This document shows positions 1-11,249 of a DNA stretch of 64,000 nt, in pieces. Made by a program: the position numbers and the translations under genes. Source of the DNA: Theodoxus fluviatilis. Its lineage: Eukaryota; Mollusca; Gastropoda; Cycloneritida; Neritidae. Below the pieces are notes generated by a model. That model ran no database searches, had not been told where the DNA came from, and saw nothing but the letters and a program-made list of their open reading frames with translations. Position 1 is the first letter of the stretch. Each line of letters starts with the position of its first letter. The stretch covers positions 82,501-146,500 of the forward strand of contig JAWQFJ010001229.1 of NCBI GenBank assembly GCA_034096865.1, read 5' to 3'.

Positions 1-611
1 AGGGCCAGAGGGAGGAGGTGGAACCAACCATAGATGTCCACCAGGTGAGAAGGAGGACGCAGAGATCAAGTGTGGTTCCACCCTCCACTACCAGCACTGA
101 TGGTCCTCCCACATCAACAGCAAGTTCAGTTCTGCCTTCTTCAGAGGTGCAAAGTCTTCAAAGTGAGAGGAGTGCCGTTGCTGCTCCATCCACATATCCT
201 CCTCCTGGACCTTCAGACATCAGTGAAGATGGAGCGCCATCTTTACGGTTCGGCCGGAAGAGACTGAGGGCGCAAGAAACCAGGGCATCATCTTCCTCAA
301 GAGTTAAGAGCACCAATATTTCTACTTCAGGGCCCAGACGTGAAACGGAGCCATCTACTGTTGTGGGCAGGGAAAGGGGGGGAACTGAGGAGACTGGCGC
401 TTCATCTTCCAAGAGACGACGGACTACAGCTGAACTTCTTGCTGCTCCTGCAAGCTGCTCGAGCAAGAAGAGGGGGAGAACTGATGAAAGTGCATCTTCC
501 AGGTCCACAGCGAGAAACCAGACCCAGGCCTCAGCTCCTGGAGCTGCAGATGAACTGTCAGCTGCTGAGAGACCACGGAAGCGGAGAGCTGTTAGCAAGA
601 AAACCTCTTAG
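1..611 (+). CDS. 3' end of an unrecognised serine-rich basic protein (partial)
   Basis: The frame is open from the window edge (codons run from position 3) to a TAG at 609-611, so this looks like the last coding exon of a gene that begins to the left. The first possible start inside is only a GTG. The roughly 200 visible residues are rich in Ser, Thr, Arg and Glu, with several basic clusters (for example KRRR near the middle and RPRKRRAVSKK at the C-terminus) that resemble nuclear localisation signals. There is no recognisable domain. The composition suggests a disordered nuclear protein, but it could also be the tail of a transposon-encoded protein. Function unknown. Confidence 0.4.
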   Translation, partial: GQREEVEPTIDVHQVRRRTQRSSVVPPSTTSTDGPPTSTASSVLPSSEVQSLQSERSAVAAPSTYPPPGPSDISEDGAPSLRFGRKRLRAQETRASSSSRVKSTNISTSGPRRETEPSTVVGRERGGTEETGASSSKRRRTTAELLAAPASCSSKKRGRTDESASSRSTARNQTQASAPGAADELSAAERPRKRRAVSKKTS

Positions 612-1812
612 AATTTGTCCTGCAGCTGCCACCTTGACTGTTGTTGTGCCCGGGTGCCTTCTTCAAATGATGACCTGTCACCACGAGCATTTAGACATGT
701 CGGACCAGGATAGCAGGAGCTGCCAGGTTCTCCCAGTTCTTGCTCTGACAGTCCCAAGCGGAGCAGACTGAATTCCATACAAAGTGGACGACCTTTCAGG
801 GAGACAGGGGATTAGATGCTAGTGACAGTTTCAAGGCTCCAGAGCGCTGCCCTTGGAGAGGTTTGCCACCTTGCTCATCGCCACTGACTTTGACTAGCAT
901 GCACCTGGTGTCTGATGTCCTCTCCATGGCTTGAACCAGAGGTGTGTGTGGAGCCTTTTTCAGTCATTGTAGATTTGATTTTTGTTTTTCCGTTGTAGTG
1001 ATAAAGGTTGTAGTTGTAGAAGTTGTATTGTGTCATTAGTAACTGATCTATGGAGATATCTAAGGGCATTTTGCCTGCAGTTTTAATATGCTATGAATAT
1101 CATTTGCCTGCTGCATTTGAAGCTGTGTGATCTTTGAGAGAAAGGTCTTTGATGAGCAAGATTGCTGACATATCAGAAAAGTCAAGATTACCAACAGTTG
1201 ATTGCAATTCAGTGATGAACTTCACCTCAGGGACTTCTATTACAAATTGTGAACACCTCCCTTTGCGTATGTTAATTTGCAATGACCAGCTTGTGCTGAT
1301 ATCCAGGCTTGGGCAATATTTTCTCTATGTGTCTATGATGAAATGGGGTGGTGGCTTTACTTGGACTGCTGTACTGTTGATACCGACGCAGACCCACAAA
1401 TACTGTGGTCTGAATGAGTCAGGCTCTACGTAGTTGGCTGTGTGCCTGGCTTAGGCCACCATACTTTTCTTACCAGTACACTGTCCAAGCAGCCCCTGCT
1501 GCCATGAAAATATCCCCTCAATTCACTCAAGAGAAATGTTTTCTTTGGCAGTAGACAGACATGCCTACCCTCACTGTAGTTTGGTTTGTCCCCCCTAAAT
1601 CATTAAAATGGCCAAGTTGTCCCAAAAATCCACTTTTCTGTCAAGTGCCCTGCTAAACCTTTTTTTTTTTTGGAAGGACGGGAGGTCACCATCAAAGACT
1701 TGTCTGACCTCAAGAGTGCCCAGAGCAAGTCTCAGAAGGCTGATGTCTAGCAGTGATGAGTGGTTTCATAAACCCTTACCCTAGTAGTTGAGACATATGC
1801 TGCTACACAAGT
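612..1812. other. no gene seen; possible 3' UTR of the left-edge gene
   Basis: Open frames here are short and have no recognisable protein content. If the left-edge ORF is genuine, the first few hundred bases may be its 3' UTR. Confidence 0.4.
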
Positions 1813-1946
1813 GAACAAAAGAGATATCCATGACATCGTTACAAGAAAATATTCATGCTGATTTGTGTGTAATTTTCTTGTTTTCCCCGCCCACAAATCG
1901 GCATGAATATTTTCTTGTAACAATGTCATGGATATCTCTTTTGTTC
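1813..1946. repeat. near-perfect 55-bp inverted repeat (hairpin)
   Basis: Arms at 1813-1867 and 1892-1946 are reverse complements with about two mismatches, separated by 24 bp. Both begin GAACAAAAGAGATATCCATG read inward. Weaker pairing continues outside the arms. It could be a foldback transposon remnant or a hairpin RNA source; it codes for nothing. Confidence 0.85.
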
Positions 1947-2766
1947 AGTTGCGCGTACTTCTGGTATAGGTTTTGCAATATTTTGTTGGAGAGTTAGGAG
2001 GGCATATGCAGAGGAAAAGGGTAGGTGTATCACCCTTGAAATGCTGTCCCAGTTATGATGCTGGCATAAGGGTTAATTGTACTTGAGACTTGTTTGAATA
2101 TAGATAACTGCTTAAGTCTATTCATCCCAGTTCCCCGGGCAAAAAAAAAACTAACCTCAAACTGCATTAAGGGAGGCAACCTAGTAAAATGTTATGGGTA
2201 CCTAAATTAAAATTTAAATAAAAATTATTTCAGACAAGTGTTATTTTCTTCCACTTGATAACACATTTCTCTTACATACAAAAGAATCATTTTTCCTGTG
2301 AGACTCAGATAAGAAGCATAAAAAAGTAATTAAAATAGTTTGGAATCTATGAAAACAAGCTAGCCCTCAACCCCAATCCCCTTCCGAAATTCCTCTGACA
2401 TCTTATTTACAGCACAGCTACAGACTATATCTCGGAGGGTAGAGGATTTCGGGGGGGGGGGGGGGGGGGGGGTGTCCTGAGTTGTCTCCCCCATCACCAC
2501 AATCCATGCTGACCCATGATGTACTTTTTATCCAGACAAGTTTAATTTTCTTCATCATTGCAACATATTTCTCTCAGAAAATACTCACCTTTCCTGTGAG
2601 ACTTGGCTAATGGGAGATACAAAAATAGCTAAGAATCTATTAAGATATGAAGGTCCTCAACCCCACTTCCCTTCCCAAATTTGACCTCTTAAACAACAAC
2701 AAAAATATAATAAAATACAAAAGCTCAGATGTACCTACCTATGCTTTTTTTCATGTTACTATAACC

Positions 2767-2840
<74 letters not shown>

Positions 2841-3012
2841 CTTAGTATCTGTTTTGTCATGGTTCCAGTGAAAGTTATTCTCCAAACTTTTATTTTGCCT
2901 GAAACCATGTGCACCATTCTTGTTGTATAGTTACTATGATAAATAGTAAACCCTCACAGTGGAAGTCTCAAACTAGTTCTCGATAGCAAGTCTGGCTTAT
3001 CATCAATCTGCC
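1947..3012. other. AT-rich intergenic DNA with simple repeats, no gene
   Basis: Contains a poly-G run at about 2451-2472 and a (GT)n microsatellite at about 2770-2839. Two stretches, near 2220-2360 and 2530-2690, resemble each other (CAGACAAGTGTTA/CAGACAAGTTTAA followed by similar text), suggesting an old duplication. Confidence 0.5.
2770..2839. repeat. (GT)n microsatellite
   Basis: About 35 uninterrupted GT dinucleotides. Confidence 0.95.
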
Positions 3013-3215
3013 CGAGAAGGATGGATGGATGGATGGAGTTTTACAACCTGCCAGCCTTTGTAGGCAATGTAAGGCCTTGTCTCGCGATAATCTATCAAAG
3101 TAAGAGTAAGATCAGTCAAGATATGATGTCCCATTTTCATTTGCCTCTTATGAATCGTGTAGGGAGATGTGGTGGGTCAATTCTTGTAACCCCCAACCCA
3201 CATCGATCTGCCCGA
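3013..3215 (-). mobile_element. SINE-like dispersed repeat with ATCC tail (minus copy)
   Basis: Read on the minus strand it runs from a GTGGGTTGGGGGTTAC-type head through a purine-poor middle to a GGCTGGCAGG-type motif, then CTCCATCC repeats. Related copies lie near 11.55, 32.06, 50.6, 62.44 and 63.29 kb. The common order (a GGAGGTTGGGG-like head, TAGGGACA in the middle, a GCCTACAAAGGCTGATAGGCC-like end, then a short tandem tail) is typical of a SINE. I could not identify a tRNA-derived head with certainty. Confidence 0.5.
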
Positions 3216-3912
3216 GAATCCATAGGCATATGACTTTTTCAAGTTGTTTATCACTAATTCAGTTATTGATTTGATGGTTGAGCAAACAAACTTGTACACT
3301 GACAGGAAAATTCAGCACTTGAAAGACTGTCCCGATCATGATTGAACCGGCTTTCCTTGGGAGTGTATGTGCATGCATGGATCTTCCAGTTTTGTTTTAT
3401 AACATGGAACTTTTCCCCTTTCCAGAAAGACAATTAAATGCCAATGTGCATCTCCCTAAATAAGTAAATGGCCTAGTAAAAGGGTTAGAAATTAGTAGGT
3501 TAGATTGAGTTTCGTACTTCTTAAAGATTTTTTCATCTCTTTTGGGTCAAATTTCTGTGTGAATGCTATCATAGCCACTGTCAGTACCTTATGGTATTGA
3601 ATACAATGTGGTATATTGACTTGGGGGGGTATCATCCGGTTGTGTTTTATCTCATTAACCTATCCTCCTACCGACAGACGGGGTGACATTGGTCCATTTT
3701 TACATATACATTTACATAATAATAATAATACAGACTATTTGTATGCACATACCTTCCCTAATAGGCAAGCTCATGGCGTTTACAATGGAAAAAAAAATCC
3801 ACACTCATACAAAGCATTCCAACACTCGCACACTGTACAGTTGAAACAAAAAAAGAGTTAAATACAATACAACTACTTAACATAGCAGGCAATAAACAAA
3901 ACACGAAACATA
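3216..3912. other. intergenic DNA, no gene seen
   Basis: AT-rich with short frames only. Confidence 0.4.
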
Positions 3913-4280
3913 AAAGAGGCGCCTTGAGAAGCACTTCACTGCTCGTCAGGAAAGACTGACCAGAACAGGTGTGTCTTTAGGGAGGTTTTGAACTGGGACA
4001 TGGAATCAGAGTGACGGACAGGGAAAGGTAGGCTATTCCACGTTACAGGGCTGATGTAAGAAAAAGCTCTCTGTCCTTGGGTTTTCTTTTTGCGACGGGG
4101 GACATTTAACGTTTTGGTGTCTGCAGCTGAACGGTTATTTCTAGCGGGGGTGTAGACAGTGAGAATTTCTTTGAGTGCGTGTGGTGCAGATTGATTGAAG
4201 AACTCCCACATCCAAACTCCTTCGTGCACTGCATTGGCTCCCCGTCGCTCAGAGGATAGAGTATAAGCTCTAGAAATAGC
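3913..4280 (-). mobile_element. LINE ORF2 C-terminus with inverted 5' part
   Basis: The minus strand from about 4190 down to 3936 encodes a typical non-LTR retrotransposon C-terminus: VYTPA, then RSAADTKTLNVPRRK, AFSYISPVTWNSLP and a final FKTSLKTHLF, ending in a stop. The part that should lie just upstream, LRALHWLPVAQRIEYKL, is instead on the plus strand at about 4215-4270. A 5' inversion of this kind is what twin-primed LINE insertion produces. The family belongs to a CR1/L2/Rex-like group by motif; the clade is not assigned. Confidence 0.75.
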
Positions 4281-4483
4281 GATTCAATAGGGAAACAAAT
4301 GTAAACAAAGCATGCGGGGGTGTAGACAGTGAGAATTTCTTTGAGTGCGTGTGGTGCAGATTGATTGAAGAACTCCCACATCCAAACTCCTTCGTGCACT
4401 GCATTGGCTCCCCGTCGCTCAGAGGATAGAGTATAAGCTCTAGAAATAGCGATTCAATAGGGAAACAAATGTAAACAAAGCAT
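4144..4483. repeat. 170-bp tandem duplication
   Basis: The segment 4144-4313 is repeated essentially exactly at 4314-4483. It spans the LINE inversion junction and the first bases of the neighbouring TTAA element, so the duplication came after both insertions. Confidence 0.9.
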
Positions 4484-5686
4484 GCGCTCGACCGCCCACA
4501 ATGGCGAATCAACCGAGTACGTCTGGCGAGAGTGAACGATTACGATGTATACGAAGTGCTTTTGAGGTTCTTGCTGCTGTAATAGATAATAAAGACAATC
4601 CTGATGTCGAGATTGAGGATAATGACAATGATTCGGACTTCGATCTCGGGAAGAAGGAAAGGATATGTGTTGTCTGCAGTCCATCCACCAGAGGGAAAGG
4701 CGGAAGAGACCGAGAACCTACTGAGCAGGATGTGACGTGGGATGCCATTTGGCCTGTGAGCAAGGTTGGAGCACTACAGAAGAATTCCAAAGTGTGGAAG
4801 ACTAGAGGGAGCTGGAGAGGAAGAGGAGGATGACTGTGCAGTCTCTGTTGATAGTGGCATATCAGAATTGCCTTATTCTGACCTTGGCTTTTTGAACTCT
4901 GATGAACTCATTGCTGAGGCAAAGTTGCTCATTCCTGTCTTGATATTTTGCATGTTGAAGCTCACAGCAGAAAGGAAAGTGACATTTAATCCTTTGATTT
5001 TTCACATTTGCATGCTTCTATAATAGATTAGATGCTACAAAACTGTTTTTAAAAAATTTACTCACCAGAAGTAGCTTATAGTATTGTTGACACATTTCTG
5101 ATTTGATATCAACTCAACAAAGTTTCTTTATCATGAATGTAAAAAGTGAGGTGTGTAGATAGTGATACTTTTATATTTCACCTTTATTCATTTCCTTACA
5201 ATTTTATATGGGTTTTGCTGACATATCTTGTATTTGAATGCTTATGTTGGCCACAATTATCATGTACCCCAAAATTAACAGAAAGCATTCCGTGGGCACT
5301 CATAATATTTGAATCCTTTCCAAGTTTCTTGTAGCCATGCAATGCTTACGGATTTTTTTTCTTGGGTAGGATAATGTTTTTGCTTGCTTGTCAAGTGCTT
5401 TTTGTCACCCTTCTTCCATATAAAAGTGTACCTTAATAGGTGGGTAGACGACTTCGATTTTAGAAAATAATTTAAAGCTGCATTCCAGAAGTGATTTCTA
5501 TTTGCCATAAATATATGTCATATTTCTGGTAATAAACACATAGTTCATTCAATAAGCTTTTTAGTGATATACAGTTTGTGTTATTTCTGCATGTTGTATG
5601 CTTATTTGGTCATTTGGCACATGACCCATGAACAGGAAAAAACCGGTGACATTCGGGCACTAATAGTCTGTCACCCAGAGGCTTAA
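4437..5686 (+). mobile_element. TTAA-ending DNA element, copy 1 (possibly piggyBac-like)
   Basis: This is homologous to 36169-38054 over its whole length, starting at GCTCTAGAAATAGCGAT and ending at a TTAA (5683-5686). It carries a short N-terminal-like reading frame from the ATG at 4501, rich in Asp and Glu (STSGESERLRCIRSAFEV, then an IEDNDNDSDFD acidic run), which breaks into other frames after about 90 residues. Acidic N-termini and TTAA ends fit piggyBac elements; the other copy ends GGGTTAA. No catalytic domain is present, so this is a non-autonomous or decayed element. The superfamily call is inference. Confidence 0.5.
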
Positions 5687-5701
5687 GCAGTGGGGGAAAT
5701 A

Positions 5702-5985
5702 TTAATCTTTTGGAATCCTTTCCACTGATGGGCCACACTCGTGGACTCATCCGAGAAGATGGGTGCGATGTTGGTCTTTTAATTCGCAGCGACTCCTACA
5801 CAAAATGACAACCAAATTATTTTGTGCTCACTAGCTCACATAGAATTTGCAGCAGTCATCAAGGCAAGTCGGCTCTGTTTCAAGCCAATCGAATGCCATG
5901 GCCTGCCAGGGGAGCAGGGTTTGAACCCCTTTCATCAGACAACTTTATTAGTGTGGCCCATCAGAGGAAGGGATTCCAATCTTTG
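5702..5985. mobile_element. foldback element with about 36-bp inverted arms
   Basis: The arm at 5702-5742 (GGAATCCTTTCCACTGATGG core) is the imperfect reverse complement of 5950-5985 (CATCAGAGGAAGGGATTCC core). The enclosed 200 bp hold no gene. Likely a MITE. Confidence 0.6.
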
Positions 5986-5989
5986 TATG

Positions 5990-6965
5990 CACCTTTTGGA
6001 CCAGCTGACAGTATCAATACAGACACTTCATTACCAATGTGTGTCTCCCTGCCTAAGTACAGTAATGAAAACTGATCACTTGGGCCGTGTGAGCCTTGCT
6101 TTACTGAAAATTTCATGAAGGCCTGACGAGTGTTCAGACAGTTTATAAACTTTTCATTGATAATTGGTAATTTTTTTCAGTGTGGGTGGGGGGATGGAGC
6201 AGTTTGTGATTTATGTAAATGAATGCTATCCCACAAACATTTTACTTGCTTTTTCCCTTTTAAGATGGTCTCAAATAAATGAATGTTCATTTCACAGAGA
6301 AGATTTTGTTTTGTGTCATTTTGTGTTCAATTCTGAACATTTTATCAACAGATTCTGACCTATGACAGTTAGAAGCAAGGAGGGGCGTTTTTGAACAAAA
6401 TAAAACCACCTGTTATAGCACCTCTGGTGGACTGATGCAATTTTTTTTATTGCACCACTGCAAGGGTCCCAAAACAAGTTTTTACTTTCTTTTTTTGGTG
6501 GGGATGGGTTGCCTCTTTGGCCAAAATTTCTGTCAAATAATGTTATCCTTGTCACCAGCAACTGTGGAAAAAAGTTAAGACTGCTTTCTAGAACTGTGAA
6601 GAACAACAGTAGTATACCAGTTAGTGGTTCGGACTCACAAGAAAATTATATCCAATCGATATACTGCACAGCTACTACTAAGCAAGCTGTGTACAGCCTT
6701 ACACACACTCCCTCTCAAAACAAAATGAAATCCTGCGAAATGCACTGCTATTTACTGACCCGCACCTCCCTTACAAGCCCCCACAAGCTTGCGGCAAAAA
6801 CAGACGAAATTCAACGCCAAATCAGTTACAAACACCATTTGACCTATCTCTACGCCACACTGGCTTGGTTTTCTGGTAACAGTTTTCGATTTCTGGTTAC
6901 AGTTTTCGATTTCTGGTTACGTGTGTTGTTTTCTGGTGAGCGGTTTTGGTTTTCTGGTTACGGTT
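5990..6965. other. intergenic DNA, no convincing gene
   Basis: A 197-codon frame at 6509-7102 has no protein-like composition and runs into the next repeat. From 6880 to 6960 there are four or five loose copies of a TTTCTGGTTACAGTTTTCGA unit. Confidence 0.4.
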
Positions 6966-7812
6966 TTTTGACTCACGTGCGAAGCAAAAGTGAGTCTATG
7001 TACTCACCCGTTTCGTCCGTCCGGGCGTCCGGGCGTCCGAAAACTTTAACGTTGGATTTTTCTCAGAGACTATTAAGTCTATCAATACCAAATGTGGCAT
7101 GATGGTGTATGATGACAAGGCCTCAAAAAACATACATAGTGACTTGACCTTGCTTCAAGGTCAAGGTCGCAGGGGCCATAAATGTTGTCTAAAAAACAGC
7201 CATTTTTCACATTTTCTCAATTTTCTCTTACGTTTTTGAGATTGGATACCTGACCTATATATGGTATATAGGGCAAAGTAATCCCTATCTTTTGATACCA
7301 GTTTGGTTGACCTTGCTTCAAGGTCAAGGTCACAGGAGCTCTTCAAAGTTGGATTGTATACATATTTTGAAGCGACCTTGCCCCTGAACTATGGAAGATA
7401 ACTGTTCCAAACTTCATAACATTGTAGTACACATGTTATACTTTCATCATGAGATACATTTGGTTACATATCATCAAGGTCAAGGTCACTTTGACCCTTA
7501 TGAAATGTGACCAAAATGGGGTAGTGAACCACTAAAAGTGACTATATCTCATGGTAGAAAGTGCCAATAAGCACCATTGTGCTTCCTATTTCTTGAATTA
7601 TAAGCTTTTTGTTGCATGACCTTGGCTGACCTTGACCTTGGGTCAAGGTCACATGTATTTTGGTAGGAAAAATGTGTAAAGCATTTCTTAGTGTATGATG
7701 TCATTGCTAGGTTTAGTTGTTTGACCTTGACCAGGAAGGTCACCTGAGGGTCAAGGTCATGTAAAGGTCAAGGTCAATCGTGTGAGTCGTATGGGCTTTG
7801 CCCTTCTTGTTG
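6966..7812 (+). repeat. AGGTCA-rich dispersed repeat, copy 1
   Basis: Begins with the hairpin GACTCACGTGCGAAGC...AAAAGTGAGTC, then a CCGTCCGGGCG run, and ends near GGGCTTTGCCCTTCTTGTT. Other copies are at 54652-55518 (minus), 59236-60108 (plus) and 63771 to the window end. The body carries many TCAAGGTCA/TGACCTTGA motifs, singly and in tandem. It has no coding potential. Confidence 0.85.
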
Positions 7813-8104
7813 GTTATTGGGGGTGGGGAAAGAGAGACACACGCACACCCTTTAACAGCATCCCCATACTTGGAGCATTTCTGTAAAAATAATATGATAT
7901 AATATAAATGTATTCAGAAATTCAATCAGTCTTACAACAAATCAAAAGAAAAAGATAGCTGAGGCTTTGAATTAAAAAAAACCTGGTCTAAAGCTTGGAC
8001 TCGGTCCCAGTCAACTCACTGGTACAGACAAATTACTGCTAACAAAGAGACAAATTGCAAAAATAAATAAGCACAGGAAACTGAGTAAAGGTCTTGACCT
8101 AACT

Positions 8105-8425
8105 ATGTCTAAAGCTCAAATGAGCATGCTTATGAGCACAGCAAGTAAGATGGGAGGTTTCTGGCCTATGCTTCTTGCCAGTCTTGCAGGATCTATTCTA
8201 CCAAGTCTTTTAGGGGGTAAAGGAATTTTTTTTAAAGACAGAAAGGGGGTTGGTCCTGTCAGGAACTCGGGCAGCCAGAGGTCTGGCCCTCCCTGGAACC
8301 CAGTAACTAATTATGACATTGATCGTATGTTAAAGTCAGTAAAAACTACAGAGAAACCTTTTCCAAAGACATGTTACCAGCTAATCCTGCTAAAAATGAA
8401 TGCATGATCATTAACCCTTATTGTC
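8105..8425 (+). pseudogene. broken Maverick/adintovirus-type virion-protein remnant
   Basis: The 100-codon frame starting at the ATG at 8105 has a hydrophobic glycine-rich stretch (about residues 17-38) followed by a PxTNYDID-type motif. This layout matches small proteins of Maverick/Polinton and adintovirus-like elements. Similarity appears to continue in a different frame after about 8350, so the gene is frameshifted. No polymerase, integrase or capsid gene lies nearby, so this is an isolated old fragment. The family call rests on remembered motifs. Confidence 0.4.
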
Positions 8426-8687
8426 CTAAGCGCGGCAAATGCCACACTCACCTTCGTGGTCTGCCAGTGGTAAGCGCGGCATATGTCGTTTCAGACACAA
8501 CGTGCGTTCTGGCTCTCTCCAAGTACAAGCCTATCATATAACTCTATGTTTACTGACACCAGTTCATGCAGAAGAGGCTTCTCTACAGTCTACAGCTTGG
8601 CCAATCAACAATCAGGGCGGTTCTATGTGCGTTATAGTAGAAATTATGGTCTATCCTATACGAATCGAAGTGGACGCTCGAGTCAAC

Positions 8688-8831
8688 ATGTCGCGATCGC
8701 AAAATCTGTTCGAAGATTTTAATCCTTCAGCTGCCGAAGATGAAGATGATGAGGAAACTTTGGATGAAATAACCAGGCAAGCTGTAATTAGTTCTAGAAT
8801 GCCGATCTCTCAAGCTGCGAGTGATCGAGAG
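8688..8831 (+). CDS. candidate short first exon of an unrecognised acidic protein
   Basis: An ATG at 8688 opens 48 codons (begins MSRSQNLFEDFNPS, then an acidic EDEDDEE run) that end exactly at a possible GTAGGA donor at 8832. About 280 bp upstream is TTAACCCTT (from about 8410) and a twice-repeated TAAGCGCGGCA motif, so this might be the 5' end of a piggyBac-type element. No downstream exon was found. It is not the RIOK3 N-terminus as known from vertebrates. Confidence 0.25.
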
Positions 8832-8935
8832 GTAGGAGAAGAGGGGTGGATGCAAACAGCTCAACACGCACACCTTTCATTAACTTTGAGATTGCTGATG
8901 AACCGTTACAGATAGACACATAAAATAAAAACACA

Positions 8936-9588
8936 AAATGCTTGAAATTGAATGAACAATATTTTGGTGTGCAGTTTATTCAAATCCTGATTATTTTGTC
9001 AAATTTTAAATGGTAAACATTTGTGTGTTTTTCACTCCTGGAGAAATAAAACAGGTAAATCACTATGCAATAGTGGGTAAATACCCTATAAACCCTACTG
9101 GATGTTTGCTTTGTCATCTGTGCATACTAATGTATCATTCTCTTTGACCAAAAATGCACTCTTTAAATTACAATGCAAATTTGATGATTCAGGTATTAAA
9201 GAGGCAAAATGAAGTAATTCTGATCATCTACACTCTTCCAACTTATGCAGTATTCCTCATATTATTGCAAATGTAGAAACTGAATAGCATCAATATGTGG
9301 ATAATTCAACATGAAAACAGTCTGCAGTAAAGTTTGTCTCCTACATTCATGAATTGATCATTTGTCTGTAATAAAACTGAAAAATTCTACTGATTTTTGT
9401 CATTATGAGACACAAGAAGGCATTACACACTACACAAACATTTTCAAAAACTTACCTCAAACCAGCAATACTACAAAAGCATCAAGAAAATTGCTATATA
9501 CATGAATACCCTTTCATGTAAAAAAAACAGCAAAACAAACCAAAACACTGGTGAAGGTAGGAGGCACATTCACACATACCAGTGTGCC
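8936..9588. other. AT-rich non-coding DNA, no gene seen
   Basis: Contains AATAAA-like strings near 8922 and 9048 but no supporting gene. Confidence 0.4.
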
Positions 9589-9755
9589 TGATTGCGGCAA
9601 GCAGTCTCATCCATACCAGTAATCCAGTTGCAGGAAACTTGGAAGTACACCCAGAATCCAATTGGATGAAACTTGAGAGTACATGCAGTAATCCAGTTGC
9701 AATGAAATTTTAAGTACAACACAGTAATCCAGTTGCATGAAACTTGAAAGTACAC
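9589..9755. repeat. short tandem repeat, four degenerate copies of about 45 bp
   Basis: Each unit contains AATCCAGTTGCATGAAACTT or a close variant. The minus-strand frame through it is a by-product of the repeat. Confidence 0.7.
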
Positions 9756-11144
9756 ATGTCCACCTAGTTCTGCTATCTGGAAGAGTTATCTACATGGTCG
9801 TATTTTGAACAACGGATTAGTCTTGTCGTCGAGCACGTTGTCTGCCAAGTGCAGCCTGGAGGTTGCTCAGTGTCGCGTTTACGCGCAAGGCCTGAGCTAA
9901 AAATAGGATAGAAAGTTCTGGGCTCAGGTGTTGTTGCTAACGGGGACCAATTGACCGTAGAGGGATAGATTGAATCAGTGGGAAAGCGGGGCAGATTCAA
10001 ACGCGAGCTCGAGGTCGCGTGCCCTCATGACTATGATAGGTTCCTCTGATTGGGTAATTACAGCGTGGGGCGCTGGAATGTTAGCGTCAGGCGCGAAAGC
10101 AGGCATTATCACGCTTGCCGTTGGGTAGGCAGGACATTGGGTGCGTGTGGAGACGCCGTAGACTTGTGAGGCGCGCGAGACGACCATGAGGTGCTACGTC
10201 TACCCAAGGGAGTATAGTTGCTCTGGATAGAACAACGTTCCTTCAAGAATTCACGGCCTGTCATTCTGAGGTGGGTAATGTAAATTTGTGCTTGAACGCG
10301 TGAGTGCGTGTGCATGTGTGGGAACGCCATTTGGACTGAACTAGGTGATATCTAAATTGCTTAACAGGGTGAGTAATTGGCTAGAAGGAAAACCGAGGCA
10401 AATATCTAATTGTTCATTGTGAAAGTAGTCTTTGGGTTCTTTTATTAAAGATGCGCGGGAGCGTCTAATTGTAACTGGAGTGAGAAAGTGGAATTGGCTG
10501 TATTGAAAGTGCAGCAGGGGCGCTGCTTATTGTATAGTGACAGGTTGTCGCGTTTATCCTTACTGGCTAATGATAGGTTCCCTCTCGATGAACGACGTAG
10601 TCGTCAAAGAGAGGAGAGACCTTAAGATAAACAATGGTTTACATCTAAACCTAACCACCACTCCTTGGGGGGACACCACAAACGTCAAACAATGTCAACC
10701 AAAACAAGTGAATAAATGACCACTGAATCGGGATGAAAATAAACAAATCAAGTTTAATCAATAACACACTCTTCCTCGCTGCACAGAGCCGCAAAGGAAA
10801 GAGCAGGCAGGTGATTAAATGCAAATAAAAGAAACCAAAACAAAAATCAGGCAGCGGATCAAGATGGAGGCNNNCCGTGAGTGATCGACAGGAAGACAAG
10901 AAACCTTAGATGTTCCCCTGTCAATCAGATGTTTAGATTTATAGTCATCATACAGTACTTACAACTTCAGCTTTTTCTAGGTGGATTGTAAAAATCATTT
11001 ACACTCTTATGCCATCTATCAGTGTACCAGTATTTGCTGAGTACAAGTGTACCCTGTGTACATCCCCATGAAAATGCATTGAAGCCTTTTACATGAACTG
11101 TGATGAAGGAATGGAGTCTAGCACCATTGTTTCTGTGTCTACAG
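9756..11144. other. no gene seen; includes a 3-base gap
   Basis: From 9800 to 10560 it is unusually G+C and CpG rich for this window, but frames are short. NNN at 10872-10874 marks an assembly gap. The last part is the intron (branch region and acceptor) ahead of the first RIOK3 exon seen. I looked for the RIOK3 N-terminal exons here and did not find them. Confidence 0.4.
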
Positions 11145-11249
11145 TGACCATCTCCTACAGCAAGTATAAGAGCTACCAGCCGGTCTACCCTGAAGATGAG
11201 GAGGAAGACGACGAGTTGGAGGAAGTTCTTGAAACTAAAACAGACTGGG
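11145..11249 (+). CDS. RIOK3: RIOK3 exon a (acidic linker)
   Basis: Follows a TTTCTGTGTCTACAG acceptor and ends at a GTAGGT donor. It starts with two bases completing a codon and ends in phase 1. It encodes VTISYSKYKSYQPVYPE and an acidic EDEEEDDELEE run ending in TDW, aligned with the VSISFENYRK...DEVDWQ region of vertebrate RIOK3. The upstream ATG at 11093 is in frame but lies in the intron. Confidence 0.85.

Noticed and set aside
6509..7102. 197-codon plus-strand protein
   Set aside because: It runs from unique DNA into the AGGTCA-rich repeat and has no protein-like features.
8411..8935. Full piggyBac element starting at TTAACCCTT
   Set aside because: No matching AGGGTTAA end or catalytic exon was found downstream; kept only as a weak exon candidate.
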